NCBI GenBank assembly: GCA_905181875.1
Contig: CAJIZH010000003.1
Location: 310,001-374,000, forward strand
Direction: 5' to 3'
Length of the DNA stretch: 64,000 nucleotides
From: Flavobacteriales bacterium UBA6770
GTDB lineage: Bacteria; Bacteroidota; Bacteroidia; Flavobacteriales_G; Salibacteraceae
The translations under genes were made by a program, and so were the position numbers. Numbering within the stretch: position 1 is the first letter of the stretch; each line of letters starts with the position of its first letter. Below, in pieces: positions 37,698 through 48,300 of this stretch. The notes beneath the pieces are model-generated. The model worked only from the letters and a program-made list of their open reading frames with translations. It searched no databases and was not told the origin of the DNA.

Positions 37698-38420
37698 TCA
37701 ATTATTAATGTGTTTAATTGTATTCAAAAATTCAGGATCATCTTCGATTGCAGTTCCAATTACAACCAAGTTGGCACCAGCAGCAAAAGCACTTTCTATA
37801 TTTTGCTTTGTTCTAATACCACCACCAACTATCATAGGTAATTCAATTTCTTTTCTAACAGCAGTAATAAACTCGCGTGAAATAGGTCTTGCAGCACCAC
37901 TTCCAGCATCTAAATAAATCATTTTAAAGCCTAACATTTCACCAGCCAGTGCAGTTGCAGCACCAATTTGAGGCTTATCGGCAGGAACAGGATTAGTATT
38001 ACTGATGTAAGATGCTGTAGTCGCTTTTCCGCCATCAACTAAGATATAACCAGTTGCAATACTCTCTAATCCTTGCTTTTTAATGTACGGAGCACTCATA
38101 ACCTGATGTCCAATTAAAAACTCAGGATTTCTTCCCGATAAAAGAGATAGAAACAAAATGGCATCAGCCTCTGCGGATACTTGTAGTCCCGATCCAGGAA
38201 AAAGTATAACGGGTATATCAGTGTGCTTTTTTATTATCTCAATAATTTCGTCTACCTCAGCTCCGTGCACCAAACTTCCTCCAACAAAAATGAATTTTGC
38301 ATTAGCCGAAGCAATCCGTTTAATTAGTGACTCTAATCCAGTATTTGTTACTTTATCTGGATCAATTAAAATCGCAATATCTTTTGATTTTGAAGAAAGT
38401 TCAAATAGATTTTCAAGCAT
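37698..38420 (-). CDS. Geranylgeranylglyceryl/heptaprenylglyceryl phosphate synthase family (PcrB/GGGPS)
   Basis: A TIM-barrel prenyltransferase that joins a polyprenyl diphosphate to glycerol-1-phosphate, the first ether bond of archaeal-type lipids. Bacterial homologues make related ethers. The 240 residues include AILIDPDKVTN, FVGGSLVHGAEVD, LFPGSGLQVSAEADAILFLSLLSGRNPEFLIG, the phosphate-binding YLDAGSGAARPIS and VGGGIRTKQNIE, and VIGTAIEDDPEFL. These match group II GGGPS, widespread in Bacteroidota. It starts 20 bases or so downstream of the phosphopantetheinyl transferase and is 2 bases from the ThiE-like gene, so all three probably form one operon. Confidence 0.9.
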   Translation of the reverse strand: MLENLFELSSKSKDIAILIDPDKVTNTGLESLIKRIASANAKFIFVGGSLVHGAEVDEIIEIIKKHTDIPVILFPGSGLQVSAEADAILFLSLLSGRNPEFLIGHQVMSAPYIKKQGLESIATGYILVDGGKATTASYISNTNPVPADKPQIGAATALAGEMLGFKMIYLDAGSGAARPISREFITAVRKEIELPMIVGGGIRTKQNIESAFAAGANLVVIGTAIEDDPEFLNTIKHINN

Positions 38421-38439
38421 ACTGCAATAATAAATGATT

Positions 38440-39042
38440 CTAATTTGAATGCACTAATATAAAGTCTTCAATAAGACTATAAGAAAGGAACTCTCGCATT
38501 ACGGTACCATCTGTAAACTCAACCTTTGAATTTAGCACCCTAGAATTTTCGTCGATAGTCTCTATTGCTATTTGTTGTTTGAAAATAAGATGTTCCTTTT
38601 GAGAATACTTTTTAAAGAGAGCTTCTTTCGCCGACCAAATAAGCGTCTTATGATAATTCTCATTCATAGAATCAGTAATCAAAAAATCATTTTTATGAAT
38701 GAATTTTCTAGAAACCTTTACAGCCTTATCACTTATTAACTCAATATCGAGACCTAGATCGTTTTCACCAATCCCTACAACTAAATTTAAATTAGAATGA
38801 GAAATTGAAATAAATTTATCCGACTTAGTTAAGGCAGGCTTTCCTTGAACATCATATGAAAGCTCAAGTTGATCAAAAAAATTATCAAGAACATAGCGAA
38901 TCGCCATTTTCTCAAGTCTTCTGGATGCATTCTTATTATTGCATAAATCCGAAATCAATTGATACTCCATAAAATCTTCTTCAATTCGCCAAACAATAAT
39001 TTGCGTTAGATTGTCTAAAAATATGTGTCGAAGTAATGGCAT
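38440..39042 (-). CDS. 4'-phosphopantetheinyl transferase superfamily protein
   Basis: Transfers the phosphopantetheine arm of CoA to carrier-protein serines. The 200-residue protein has the Sfp-type signatures in order: GKPALTKSDKFISISHS, the metal-binding GLDIELIS, and WSAKEALFKKYS with the catalytic Glu and Lys. It starts MPLLRHIFLDNLTQIIVWRI, like other Bacteroidota members. It appears to lead a three-gene minus-strand operon with GGGP synthase and the ThiE-like gene. No polyketide or peptide synthetase is near, so acyl carrier protein is the likely substrate. Confidence 0.9.
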   Translation of the reverse strand: MPLLRHIFLDNLTQIIVWRIEEDFMEYQLISDLCNNKNASRRLEKMAIRYVLDNFFDQLELSYDVQGKPALTKSDKFISISHSNLNLVVGIGENDLGLDIELISDKAVKVSRKFIHKNDFLITDSMNENYHKTLIWSAKEALFKKYSQKEHLIFKQQIAIETIDENSRVLNSKVEFTDGTVMREFLSYSLIEDFILVHSN

Positions 39043-39061
39043 ATCAATTAAAAAAAGCAGA

Positions 39062-39091
39062 TTGTATTAATCTATCTAATTAGTACATTTG
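39062..39091 (+). promoter_or_regulatory. ahcY promoter
   Basis: TTG (39062-39064), a 19-base spacer and TACATTTG (39084-39091) match the Bacteroidota -33/-7 consensus with ideal spacing, 23 bases before the ATG. It is the best promoter match in the window. Confidence 0.65.
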
Positions 39092-39114
39092 CAAAAATAT
39101 TCAGAAACAAAATT

Positions 39115-40434
39115 ATGAGTAATACAAGCACACAATCCAAACCTAAGTATAAAGTCAAAGATATTTCTTTAGCTGACTGGGGAAGAAAAGAAATAAATTT
39201 AGCTGAGGCAGAAATGCCTGGTCTAATGGCTTTAAGAGAAGAATTCGGAGAATCAAAACCACTTAAAGGCGCTAGAATTGCTGGTTGTCTTCATATGACA
39301 ATTCAAACTGCTGTTTTAATAGAAACGCTAGTTGAATTAGGTGCAGATGTTACTTGGGCTTCTTGTAATATCTTTTCAACACAAGATCATGCCGCTGCTG
39401 CTATTGCCGCTGCTGGAGTTCCTGTTTATGCTTGGAAAGGTATGAATGACGAAGAATTTGATTGGTGTATTGAGCAAACATTATTTGCTTTTGAAGGCGA
39501 TCAGCCTCTTAATATGATACTTGATGATGGTGGTGATTTAACTAATATGGTTTTTGATCGTTTTCCAGAATTAACTAAAGACATCAAAGGGCTAAGTGAA
39601 GAAACTACTACTGGAGTTCACAGATTATACGAAAGATTAAAAAATGGCACTTTAGTTATGCCAGCAATCAACGTCAATGATTCTGTAACAAAATCAAAAT
39701 TTGATAACAAGTATGGTTGTAAAGAATCCTTAGTAGATTCTATTAGAAGAGCAACCGATACTATGATGGCTGGAAAAGTAGCTGTTGTTTGTGGATATGG
39801 TGATGTTGGTAAAGGTTCTGCTGCTTCTTTGCAAGGTGCTGGAGCAAGAGTAATTGTAACTGAAGTTGATCCAATTTGCGCGCTTCAAGCAGCAATGGAC
39901 GGATTCGCTGTAAGAACATTGGAAAATGCATTACATGAAGTTGATATCGTTGTTACCACTACTGGAAACAAAGACATTGTTCTGGGACATCATTTTGAAG
40001 CAATGAAAGACAAAACCATTGTTTGTAATATTGGCCATTTCGATAATGAAATTGACATGTCATGGTTAATTGACAACTACGGATCTTCTAAAATTGAAAT
40101 CAAACCTCAAGTTGATTTATACAATGTCAAAGGGAACGACATTATTATTTTGGCTGAAGGTAGATTGGTAAATCTTGGTTGCGCAACTGGACACCCTTCT
40201 TTTGTAATGAGCAACTCATTTACTAACCAAACTCTAGCTCAATTAGAACTATGGAATAACAGTTCTGCATACGAAAATGAAGTTTACATGCTACCTAAAC
40301 ATCTTGACGAAAAAGTAGCTAAACTTCACCTTGCAAAAATTGGTGTTGAACTTACTGAATTAAGAAAAGATCAAGCTGATTATATTGGAGTCGATGTAAA
40401 AGGTCCATACAAACCTGAGCATTACAGATACTAG
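39115..40434 (+). CDS. ahcY: Adenosylhomocysteinase
   Basis: Splits S-adenosylhomocysteine into adenosine and homocysteine, removing the product inhibitor of methyltransferases and feeding the methionine cycle. The 439 residues show [37 protein letters not shown], the NAD-binding [13 protein letters not shown] and [27 protein letters not shown] and the C-terminal [11 protein letters not shown] that reaches the neighbouring subunit's NAD site. It is transcribed alone from a consensus promoter and followed by a bidirectional terminator. The 72-base leader is too short for a SAH riboswitch. Confidence 0.97.
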   Translation: MSNTSTQSKPKYKVKDISLADWGRKEINLAEAEMPGLMALREEFGESKPLKGARIAGCLHMTIQTAVLIETLVELGADVTWASCNIFSTQDHAAAAIAAAGVPVYAWKGMNDEEFDWCIEQTLFAFEGDQPLNMILDDGGDLTNMVFDRFPELTKDIKGLSEETTTGVHRLYERLKNGTLVMPAINVNDSVTKSKFDNKYGCKESLVDSIRRATDTMMAGKVAVVCGYGDVGKGSAASLQGAGARVIVTEVDPICALQAAMDGFAVRTLENALHEVDIVVTTTGNKDIVLGHHFEAMKDKTIVCNIGHFDNEIDMSWLIDNYGSSKIEIKPQVDLYNVKGNDIIILAEGRLVNLGCATGHPSFVMSNSFTNQTLAQLELWNNSSAYENEVYMLPKHLDEKVAKLHLAKIGVELTELRKDQADYIGVDVKGPYKPEHYRY

Positions 40435-40453
40435 GATTTAATAATCCACAATT

Positions 40454-40491
40454 AAAAAAGGCGTTAATCTCAAGTAGGTTAGCGCCTTTTT
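40454..40491. terminator. Bidirectional terminator between ahcY and the Rieske-fold lipoprotein
   Basis: AAAAAGGCGTTAA pairs with TTAGCGCCTTTTT (one G-U) around an 11-base loop, with T-runs on both strands. It touches the TAA of the minus-strand gene at 40490-40492, so it serves both convergent genes. Confidence 0.85.
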
Positions 40492-40918
40492 AGTTATAAA
40501 CATGCAGTGTTCCTTGAGATTCTTGGGTCTGATATTGAAGTAATGGCACAGAAGCATCTCCTGTTGCTACCGTTCCGTCTAATAGGTAGTATTTAATTCC
40601 ATCACATTCCTCTACACCGTAAATTCCGGAACTATCAGCAGAAACAAAAGCACATTCTTCATTACTCCTATGTGGAGAATGCCTTTCATACGCTTTATAA
40701 GCATCAATAGTGCGGTAAACGATTACCCCCCTTGCCCCTTCGTTTAAATATACGTGTCCACCAATAGCTGATAAGTTAAAATAAGCAGGTTGATCCAGTT
40801 GTAAATAAATGTTTATACCTATTTGTGGGATGTTCTCATATTGATTTATATTGCTCTCATTCTTTTTACAAGACATGAAAGACAGCACAATAAAAACCAG
40901 AATTAGATCTTTTCGCAT
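40490..40918 (-). CDS. Small lipoprotein with a Rieske-like fold but no cluster ligands
   Basis: I take the ATG at 40918, giving MRKDLILVFIVLSFMSC, a lipoprotein signal with Cys at about residue 17, and 142 residues. The pattern GARGVIVYRTIDAYKAYERHSPH, then VEECDGIKYYLLDGTVATGDASVPLLQYQ, follows the layout of Rieske [2Fe-2S] proteins in which the last part reads dG-x-GPa-x-pL-x-Y. The usual CxH and CxxH ligand pairs are not present: the first loop reads ERHSPHR and the second EECDG. It is probably an envelope protein with a reused Rieske fold. Its start is one base from the divergent gene's start. Confidence 0.72.
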   Translation of the reverse strand: MRKDLILVFIVLSFMSCKKNESNINQYENIPQIGINIYLQLDQPAYFNLSAIGGHVYLNEGARGVIVYRTIDAYKAYERHSPHRSNEECAFVSADSSGIYGVEECDGIKYYLLDGTVATGDASVPLLQYQTQESQGTLHVYN

Positions 40919-40919
40919 A

Positions 40920-41249
40920 ATGCACAAAGTTAACGCTCTATTCATTACAGTATCAGTCATTTTTTCAATTTGTAATCAGAGTTCTTTTGCCCAACAAAAA
41001 ATTGACTCTAAAAGAAAAATAAGACAGAAAAACAAAAAGATTACAGACAGGAGGGAAAAAGATAGAGCTGCTGAAATAAACATCTCCGAAGATCTCAGAA
41101 AACAGCACATTTCCAACCAAAATAAGCAGGTAAGGAAAAGGATGAAGAAAAACAAAAAACGAGCTAAGCGATACAACGATAATATAAAGAAATTCTTCTT
41201 ATTTCGATGGTTTAAAGAGGTAGAATTAAAAATACGTACGCTATTTTAG
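40920..41249 (+). CDS. Small, strongly basic exported protein
   Basis: I take the ATG at 40920, giving 109 residues with a signal peptide (MHKVNALFITVSVIFSICNQSSFAQ). A longer frame from 40851 would read through the divergent gene's signal sequence. The mature protein is dominated by Lys and Arg (KRKIRQKNKKITDRREKD, RKRMKKNKKRAKRY) and ends in an aromatic FFLFRWFKEVEL segment. Similar short basic periplasmic proteins of unknown function are common in Bacteroidota. Its start codon is one base from that of the minus-strand lipoprotein. Confidence 0.68.
   Translation: MHKVNALFITVSVIFSICNQSSFAQQKIDSKRKIRQKNKKITDRREKDRAAEINISEDLRKQHISNQNKQVRKRMKKNKKRAKRYNDNIKKFFLFRWFKEVELKIRTLF
40925..40932 (-). 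promoter_or_regulatory. Putative promoter -7 box of the Rieske-fold lipoprotein
   Basis: Minus-strand TAACTTTG is an exact TAnnTTTG ending 6 bases before the ATG at 40918. The box lies in codons 2-5 of the divergent gene. It implies a nearly leaderless transcript. Confidence 0.4.
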
Positions 41250-41436
41250 CCATCAAATCTTCAGTTAACTCATTGGTTAAAAAACGACTACAAAAACAAT
41301 CCCACGAATAGTAGAAACCGTTAAATAACAAGGTCTACCGAACGTTCGATGGACTCGTCGGAGGTAAGCATTTATTTATATCTTTACCGCCTTAATTTCG
41401 CTTCATTTTTGATTTAATAACATTAATCAAGTATAT

Positions 41437-44400
41437 ATGCTTAAAAGATACTTTGCCTTAATTATCACGACTTTAATGTTGTTCACTATTGGGCATGCTC
41501 AAACCGGATCCGGAGGAATAAAAGGTAAAGTCCTAGACCAAGAAACGGGCGAAGCACTTCCATTTGTAAATGTTGTTGTTGAACAAAACGGAAGGCAGGT
41601 CTCTGGCGCTTCTACTGATTTTGACGGTAAATTTTTCATCAAGCCTCTTTCAGCTGGAACTTATGATATAAAAGTGAAATTTGTTGGTTACGCACCTCTT
41701 CAACAAAGTGGTGTTGTTGTAAATTCGGATAAAATTACGTTTACTGACATGAGCATGAAATCAAGTGCATTTGAAATGGATGTTTATGAGGTGGTATCTT
41801 ACAAGGTTCCTTTAATTTCAAAAGATAATACAAGTTCAGGAGCTACAATCGGCGGTGAAGACATGGATAAGATGGCAACTCGTTCTGTTGCTGGTATTGC
41901 GCAGCAAGTAGGTGGTGTAGTTGCCTCGGACAACGGAGATGCTTCATTAAACTTCAGAGGTGCACGTAGTGATGCCAACTACTATTTCATTGATGGTATA
42001 AAGGTTAGAGCTTCTGCAAACAGTCTCCCTCAGGCAGCAATTGAGCAGGTTTCTGTTACTACTGGGGGGATTCCTGCCCAGTATGGTGACGTTACTGGTG
42101 GTATTATTAGCATTACGACTAAAGGCGCAGCAAGTACTTATGGTGGATCGATAGAATATGTTAGCTCTGGATTCCGGAATAAAAACACAGGAAAAGTCTC
42201 TGGTTTTGATTCCTACGCATACAATTTGGTGGAGTTTAGTGCCTACGGTCCTATTCTTTGGAAAAAAGACAGTGCTAACAAAAAAGAAAGTCCAATTCTT
42301 GGTTTCTTTCTTTCAGGTAATTTTAACTATGTGGCCGACCCTAGACCTTCCCATATCGGCTATTGGAAAGTTAAGGATGATGTTAGAAATAACCTAATTG
42401 ATCAGCCATTGAGATATAACCCAAGCGGTGATGGGACCGTGCACCAAGGAGAATTCTTAAGAATGAATGATCTTGAAAATGTACGAACTAAACCAAATGC
42501 TCAGCAATATAGCAGTAGTATTCAAGGTAAATTTGATATAAATACAAGTAAAAACACCAATTTAACGGTTGGTGGTAATTTAACCTATAACAACAACAAA
42601 GGGGTTGGCGCCAATAGTTTTTATGGTGATGGAACTGGGACAGGAAGTCTGTATCCAAAAGCCCTCATGAATTGGGATAATAATCCCAGGAGAGTTTCTT
42701 ATGATTCAAGGGGCTTTGTTAGGTTTACTCAACGTTTTAATGATGGAGCAAACGATACTGAAAATAGCTCGGTTATTAAAAACGCGTTTTACACGGTCCA
42801 GTTTGATTATTCTAATACCTCAAGAAGAACTTTTAATGATGTGCACAAAGATGACATTTGGAAGTATGGTTACGTAGGCAAATTTCAAAGCTTTGAGAAC
42901 AAAACATATCGTTTAGAGACTGATTCTGTTTTTCAACGACAAGGTTGGATTCACCAAACTTTTGAAGATACTCTTATTGGATTCACTCCTAGCAGTGATA
43001 ACGTAGCTTTAGCAAATTACACCTCTCAATATTATGACCTGTTCGGTTGGAAGGGATATGATGCTGAAGGAAACCCAGTATTTGATGCAGCAGCGGCTAG
43101 TGATCCAAATGACCCAACTAGAACAAATAAATTTCTTTCAGACAGAACGACAATGCAAACTAACGGTGCACTATTCAATGGTGATTCACCAAGAGAGATT
43201 TTAGGTATGTGGGAAAGCCCAGCAGACCAGTACAATAGCAATTCTAGAGTAAATCAAAATCAGTATCGACTTTCTGCTAGTGGATCTGCAGATATTGGAG
43301 ATCATAACATACTAATTGGTTTTGAATACGAGCAGCGTATTGACAGATCATACACAGTTAGTCCAGCTGCAAGCGCAGGAGGAACTAACGGCCTTTGGGC
43401 TCTAGGCCGTTTATACACCAACTCTCATATTACAGAAAAAGATGTTTTTAATCCAGTTATTGACTTTATTCCAGGTTTTGAAGGTGCTCCAAGTTACACT
43501 TATCCTAGACTTAATTCAGCTCCTGGAGATTATACTGCTGAAGATGCACAATCTTTCTTTGATTACAATTTAAGAGGGAATAACTCTGATTTAGCTCCTG
43601 GTGGCACTGATGGAATTGATTTTGTTGATTTCGATAACATAGATCCAGATAAATTAAGTATTGATTATTTTTCTGCTGATGAACTACTGAATAATGGTAA
43701 TGGAATCGTTAGTTATTTTGGATACGATGCTTATGGAAATAAAACAACAGACAACCCTACTATTGATGATTTCTTTCAAGCTGAAGACCAATTTGGAAAT
43801 AAAACGAGACCGATTGGAGCTTTTAGACCAATATACATAGCTGGTTATATCCAAGATAAATTTGCTTTTGATGATTTAGTATTCAATGTTGGTCTTAGAA
43901 TTGATCGATACGATGCAAACCAAAAAGTTTTGAGCGATCCATTTGTATTCTTTCCTACAGTGAAGGCCGGCGAAGATCAAGCCTTAGAATTAGCCGATGG
44001 TGCTCACCCTGATAACATCGGTGAAGATTTTGTAGTTTATGTAGACGATATTAATCAACCTACCGGAATTCAAGGATACCGTGATGGGGCAACGTGGTAC
44101 AATAAAGAAGGAGTGGAGATTGCAAATCCAGATGTTTTAACAACATCTTCAGGAATTGCCCCACTTTTAGTAGACCCTGAAAGAACTCGTTCAGAACAGA
44201 TAAACTCTGATGCATTTGAGGATTACAGGCCACAAACTAACTTTATGCCACGTATTGCATTTTCATTCCCAATATCTGACGAGGCGCTATTCTTCGCACA
44301 TTACGACATATTAACGAAAAGACCAACGACTGGTGATCGACTTGATCCAACTGATTATCTGTTTCTAGAGTCAACAAGCGGAACTGCTAGAAGAAACAAC

Positions 44401-45300
44401 CCTAACCTGCAGTCTGAGAAAACTATAGATTATGAAGCTGGGTTTCAACAAAAATTGACAAATTCAAGCTCTATCAAGATATCAACCTTCTATAGGGAAT
44501 TCAGAGACCAAGTTCAAGTGGTTCGAGTAAAACAAGCTTTTCCAAGAGAATATACTACTTATGGTAATGTTGATTTTGGAACAGTTAAAGGATTAACATT
44601 TGCTTATGATCTCAGAAGAACAGGAAATATATCAGTGAGAGGTTCATATACTATCCAGTTTGCTGAAGGTACTGGATCAGATGCTACCACTGCATCTTCA
44701 TTAGTAAATGCAGGCTTTGATAACCTTAAAGTTACATCACCTCTAAATTACGATCAAAGACATACAATTCAAGCTGTAGTTGACTATCGATATGCAGATG
44801 GAAAAGACTATAATGGGCCAATTATAGCTGGAAAACAAATTTTAGCTAACACAGGTGCCAACTTAACAATGCTAACAAACTCAGGACGACCTTTTAATGG
44901 TCAGTCTGAATCTACTGGTAATGCTTTTACAACTAATGTAGGTAACGCGTTTTTAGATGGCACTATCAATGGAAACAATGTCCCCTGGAGTTTTAAAATT
45001 GATGCTAGAGTTGACAAGGATTTTTCTCTTAAAATAGGAAAAGAAAAAGAGAAATCTATAGATATGACAGTGTACCTGCAAATACTAAATGTATTGAATA
45101 GTCAAAACATATTGGGTGTTTACAGATACACTTCTGATCCTCTTGACGATGGTTATCTAGCGGACGCTAGATGGCAAGGGGATATTGCCGCACAAAACGA
45201 TACACAATCCTTTGAAGAATTGTATCGAGTCAAAAATGCAGTTGGTTCTAATTTCAACCTACCTCGTAGATTTAGATTAGGTTTAAGAGTAGCATTTTAA
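41437..45300 (+). CDS. TonB-dependent receptor with carboxypeptidase-like N-terminal domain
   Basis: A 1287-residue outer-membrane receptor. Signal peptide MLKRYFALIITTLMLFTIGHAQ; a CarboxypepD_reg-like domain at about 27-110 (IKGKVLDQETGEALPFVNVVV, TDFDGKFFIKPLSAGTYDIKV); a plug domain at about 130-235 (GGVVASDNGDASLNFRGAR, YFIDGIKVR, GGIPAQYGDVTGGIISITTKG); then a barrel ending RRFRLGLRVAF with terminal Phe. No SusD partner follows. Instead the next two genes encode a large secreted protein and a PorV-like barrel, 28 and 29 bases away. The three probably form an operon ended at 50990-51019. Substrate is unknown. Confidence 0.94.
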   Translation: MLKRYFALIITTLMLFTIGHAQTGSGGIKGKVLDQETGEALPFVNVVVEQNGRQVSGASTDFDGKFFIKPLSAGTYDIKVKFVGYAPLQQSGVVVNSDKITFTDMSMKSSAFEMDVYEVVSYKVPLISKDNTSSGATIGGEDMDKMATRSVAGIAQQVGGVVASDNGDASLNFRGARSDANYYFIDGIKVRASANSLPQAAIEQVSVTTGGIPAQYGDVTGGIISITTKGAASTYGGSIEYVSSGFRNKNTGKVSGFDSYAYNLVEFSAYGPILWKKDSANKKESPILGFFLSGNFNYVADPRPSHIGYWKVKDDVRNNLIDQPLRYNPSGDGTVHQGEFLRMNDLENVRTKPNAQQYSSSIQGKFDINTSKNTNLTVGGNLTYNNNKGVGANSFYGDGTGTGSLYPKALMNWDNNPRRVSYDSRGFVRFTQRFNDGANDTENSSVIKNAFYTVQFDYSNTSRRTFNDVHKDDIWKYGYVGKFQSFENKTYRLETDSVFQRQGWIHQTFEDTLIGFTPSSDNVALANYTSQYYDLFGWKGYDAEGNPVFDAAAASDPNDPTRTNKFLSDRTTMQTNGALFNGDSPREILGMWESPADQYNSNSRVNQNQYRLSASGSADIGDHNILIGFEYEQRIDRSYTVSPAASAGGTNGLWALGRLYTNSHITEKDVFNPVIDFIPGFEGAPSYTYPRLNSAPGDYTAEDAQSFFDYNLRGNNSDLAPGGTDGIDFVDFDNIDPDKLSIDYFSADELLNNGNGIVSYFGYDAYGNKTTDNPTIDDFFQAEDQFGNKTRPIGAFRPIYIAGYIQDKFAFDDLVFNVGLRIDRYDANQKVLSDPFVFFPTVKAGEDQALELADGAHPDNIGEDFVVYVDDINQPTGIQGYRDGATWYNKEGVEIANPDVLTTSSGIAPLLVDPERTRSEQINSDAFEDYRPQTNFMPRIAFSFPISDEALFFAHYDILTKRPTTGDRLDPTDYLFLESTSGTARRNNPNLQSEKTIDYEAGFQQKLTNSSSIKISTFYREFRDQVQVVRVKQAFPREYTTYGNVDFGTVKGLTFAYDLRRTGNISVRGSYTIQFAEGTGSDATTASSLVNAGFDNLKVTSPLNYDQRHTIQAVVDYRYADGKDYNGPIIAGKQILANTGANLTMLTNSGRPFNGQSESTGNAFTTNVGNAFLDGTINGNNVPWSFKIDARVDKDFSLKIGKEKEKSIDMTVYLQILNVLNSQNILGVYRYTSDPLDDGYLADARWQGDIAAQNDTQSFEELYRVKNAVGSNFNLPRRFRLGLRVAF

Positions 45301-45328
45301 TTAATTTCTGATTTCATATTTAAGTAAG

Positions 45329-48300
45329 ATGAAAAATTTCCTTCTAATATTAGTAGCAGTTTTAATAAGTACCTTCTCATTTGCTAGAGAAAGTGAAAAG
45401 TCAGGAAGCCGTTCTGGCAAAAAGCCCAATGGTAGCCTTGCTGCGAATTGTTCTCCTGCAACTCAGAGTACTGAGCTAGATATTAATAATACTAGAGCTC
45501 TTATTCAAACCGGTGGTGACATGTGGTGGGATTTTACAAGACCGCAATATGAAATTCCAAAAAACAGTGGACAAACGGCCTTATTTGCCGGATCATTATG
45601 GATGGGTGGTAGAGATATCTCAGGACAACTTAAAGTGGCCGCTCAAATGTTTAGAGCAAGTGGTCAAGATTTTTGGACTGGCCCATTGAGCCTTATTGAC
45701 GCTGAAATTGACCCAGCTACTTGTGTCGAGTATGATAGACACTTTCCTACGACTAGATCTGAAGTCTCGGAATTTGTAGGTTGGTATGAAGCAGGTATTA
45801 ACGATGCTGCTAACGGAACGGCAACACAAGCAGATCAATATCCTGGATATTCTATTCCAAGAAGTATTTTAGACTATCCTGCAAAGGGAAGAGCATTTGC
45901 TCCTTATAACGAATCTGACGATTTAGCTCCATATGTTGATAGAAATGGAGATGGAGATTATGATCCTACTCAAGGTGATTACCCTGCCTATGATTTAAAC
46001 AATTCTAGTGACTGTAAGGAGCGTATCGTTAACTTATTCGGTGATCAAAACCTTTGGTGGGTTTTCAACGATAAAGGAAATGTTCATACAGAAACTGGGG
46101 CCTCGTCGATTGGAATGGAAATTAGAGCACAAGCATTTGCTTTTGCAACTAATGATGAAATCAATAACATGACTTTTTACAATTACGAGCTTGTAAACAG
46201 AAGTACGTTTACCCTAACTGACACTTATTTTGGTCAATGGGTTGATGCTGATTTAGGATGTAGTGCAGATGATTATGTTGGATGTGACGTTCAAAGAGGA
46301 CTTGGCTATTGTTATAATGGAGATAATAATGATGAAGATTGTAATGGTGTAACTGGTTATGGAAATCTACCTCCAGCAATTGGTGTAGACTTTTTCCAAG
46401 GGCCATTTCAAGACAACGACGGAGTTGATAACCCATTAACTGAAAAGTATGCAGAAGCCATAAAAAACGATGGCATACCTTACAAAGGAATTGGTATTGG
46501 ATATGGTGATGGCGTTATTGATAATGAGCGTTTTGGAATGCGTAAATTTCTTTATCACAATAGAAGTTCAGGTCCTCAAGCAACTCAAGATCCTCAGACT
46601 GGTGTTGAATTCTACAACTATTTGCGCAGTGTTTGGAGAGATGGTAGTAAAATGTTGTACGGCGGTACAGGGCACCAAGGTGATAGTAAGGCAGACCCAA
46701 ATACTGAGGCAGATTATATGTTCCCGAATGACACAGACCCAATAGGCTGGGGTACTGGAGGAAGACCTCAAGATCCTTGGACTGAAGTTACTGCTGGTAA
46801 TGCTCCAAATGACAGAAGGTTTATGCAATCTGCAGGACCATTTACATTAGAACCTGGTGCAGTAAATAACATTACAGTAGGTGTAGTTTGGGCTAGAGCC
46901 ACGAACGGAAACAATCTAAGTTCTATAAAATCGCTTAAAAAAGCTGATGATAAAACACAAGCATTATTCGACAACTGCTTTAGAATCTTAAGTGGACCAG
47001 ATGCTCCGAATCTTGCTATTCGTGAAATGGAAAATGAGCTTATTCTGTACTTAGAAAATCCTCTACTTTCAAACAATTACAATGAAGCTTACAGAGAAAC
47101 TGATCCTACGATTATTGCTCCTGACTCAATTGGAGGAAGACCTATTACTGATGATGAAATTGACGTATTTAAGACCTATTTCTTCCAAGGTTATATGATT
47201 TATCAATTGAAAAATGATGCTGTTTCTACTGGTGACTTAAAAGACCCATCCAAAGCAAGGTTAATTGGTCAGGTCGATGTTAGAGATTCTGTAACCATGA
47301 TTGTTAATCTACCTTTTGATAGTGATTTAGGTACTGAAGTTCCTACTCTAGAAGTTGTAGGAGAAAACAATGGAATTAGCACCTCATTCTTAATTGATCA
47401 AGATGCTTTTGCTGATGGTGTAACTCAACTTGTAAATAATAGAGCTTATTATTACTTAGCTATTGCTTACGGATTTAATCCTAATTCTCAGAACAGAAAA
47501 TTCATTGGTAGTCGTAAATCTCCAACAGGTGCGATTAAAGCAATAAAAGGAATACCGCATCAAGTAGATAATCAAAACGGTGGTACTGTATTGAATGCTA
47601 AATATGGTGATGGAGTTGAAATTACAAGAGTTGAAGGAATTGGAAATGGCGGAAATGTCCTTAGAATTACTCAAAAAAGTATAGACGCTATTTTAGCTTC
47701 ACCAGATCATAGAGTTAAAGAACTTACCTATGAAAAAGGCGCGGGCCCTGTAACGGTTAAAGTTGTTGACCCTGTTGCCATAAAAGGCGGTGATTATACC
47801 ATTTGGTTAAGAGATACCAACAGGTATACAAAAGGTGACTTGACTGATGCATTCTGGATGGTAACGAGTTCAAAATTTGCAGACACAATTATATCAACGA
47901 GATCTATCGAAGTTGGTACAGAAAAAATACTTGCCGACTTAGGAATTTCAATCACTCTTGGTCAAGTGCATAATTCAGGTGAAAAAGAGGTCCGAGATTT
48001 AGATAATGGATTCCTATTCTCAGAAGTTGTGTTTAAAGATCCTTCAAAAGCTTGGTTAAGCGGTGTTGCTGATGCTGACGGAACCATTGAATCCAACTGG
48101 ATTTTAAGTGGAACAAGTGCTTTGGAAGATGCTGCTGGATCTCCTAGAGATGAAAGTAAATTTGATGATTGGAACTACTATTTCGGTTCAACACCAGGAT
48201 TTACAAACGTTTCCAAAAAAGGACAGGGACTCGATGATTTGCAAAAATTCGAACAAATTGAAGGTGGTACAATTGCTCCTTTCAGAATGACCTCATACAA

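Noticed and set aside
39043-39114. SAM or SAH riboswitch before ahcY
   Set aside because: The interval is only 72 bases, holds a good promoter and leaves about 20 bases of leader.
41250-41436. Small RNA or tRNA in the gap before the TonB receptor
   Set aside because: No cloverleaf or stable hairpin seen. Only a degenerate TATCTTTA promoter-like box is present.
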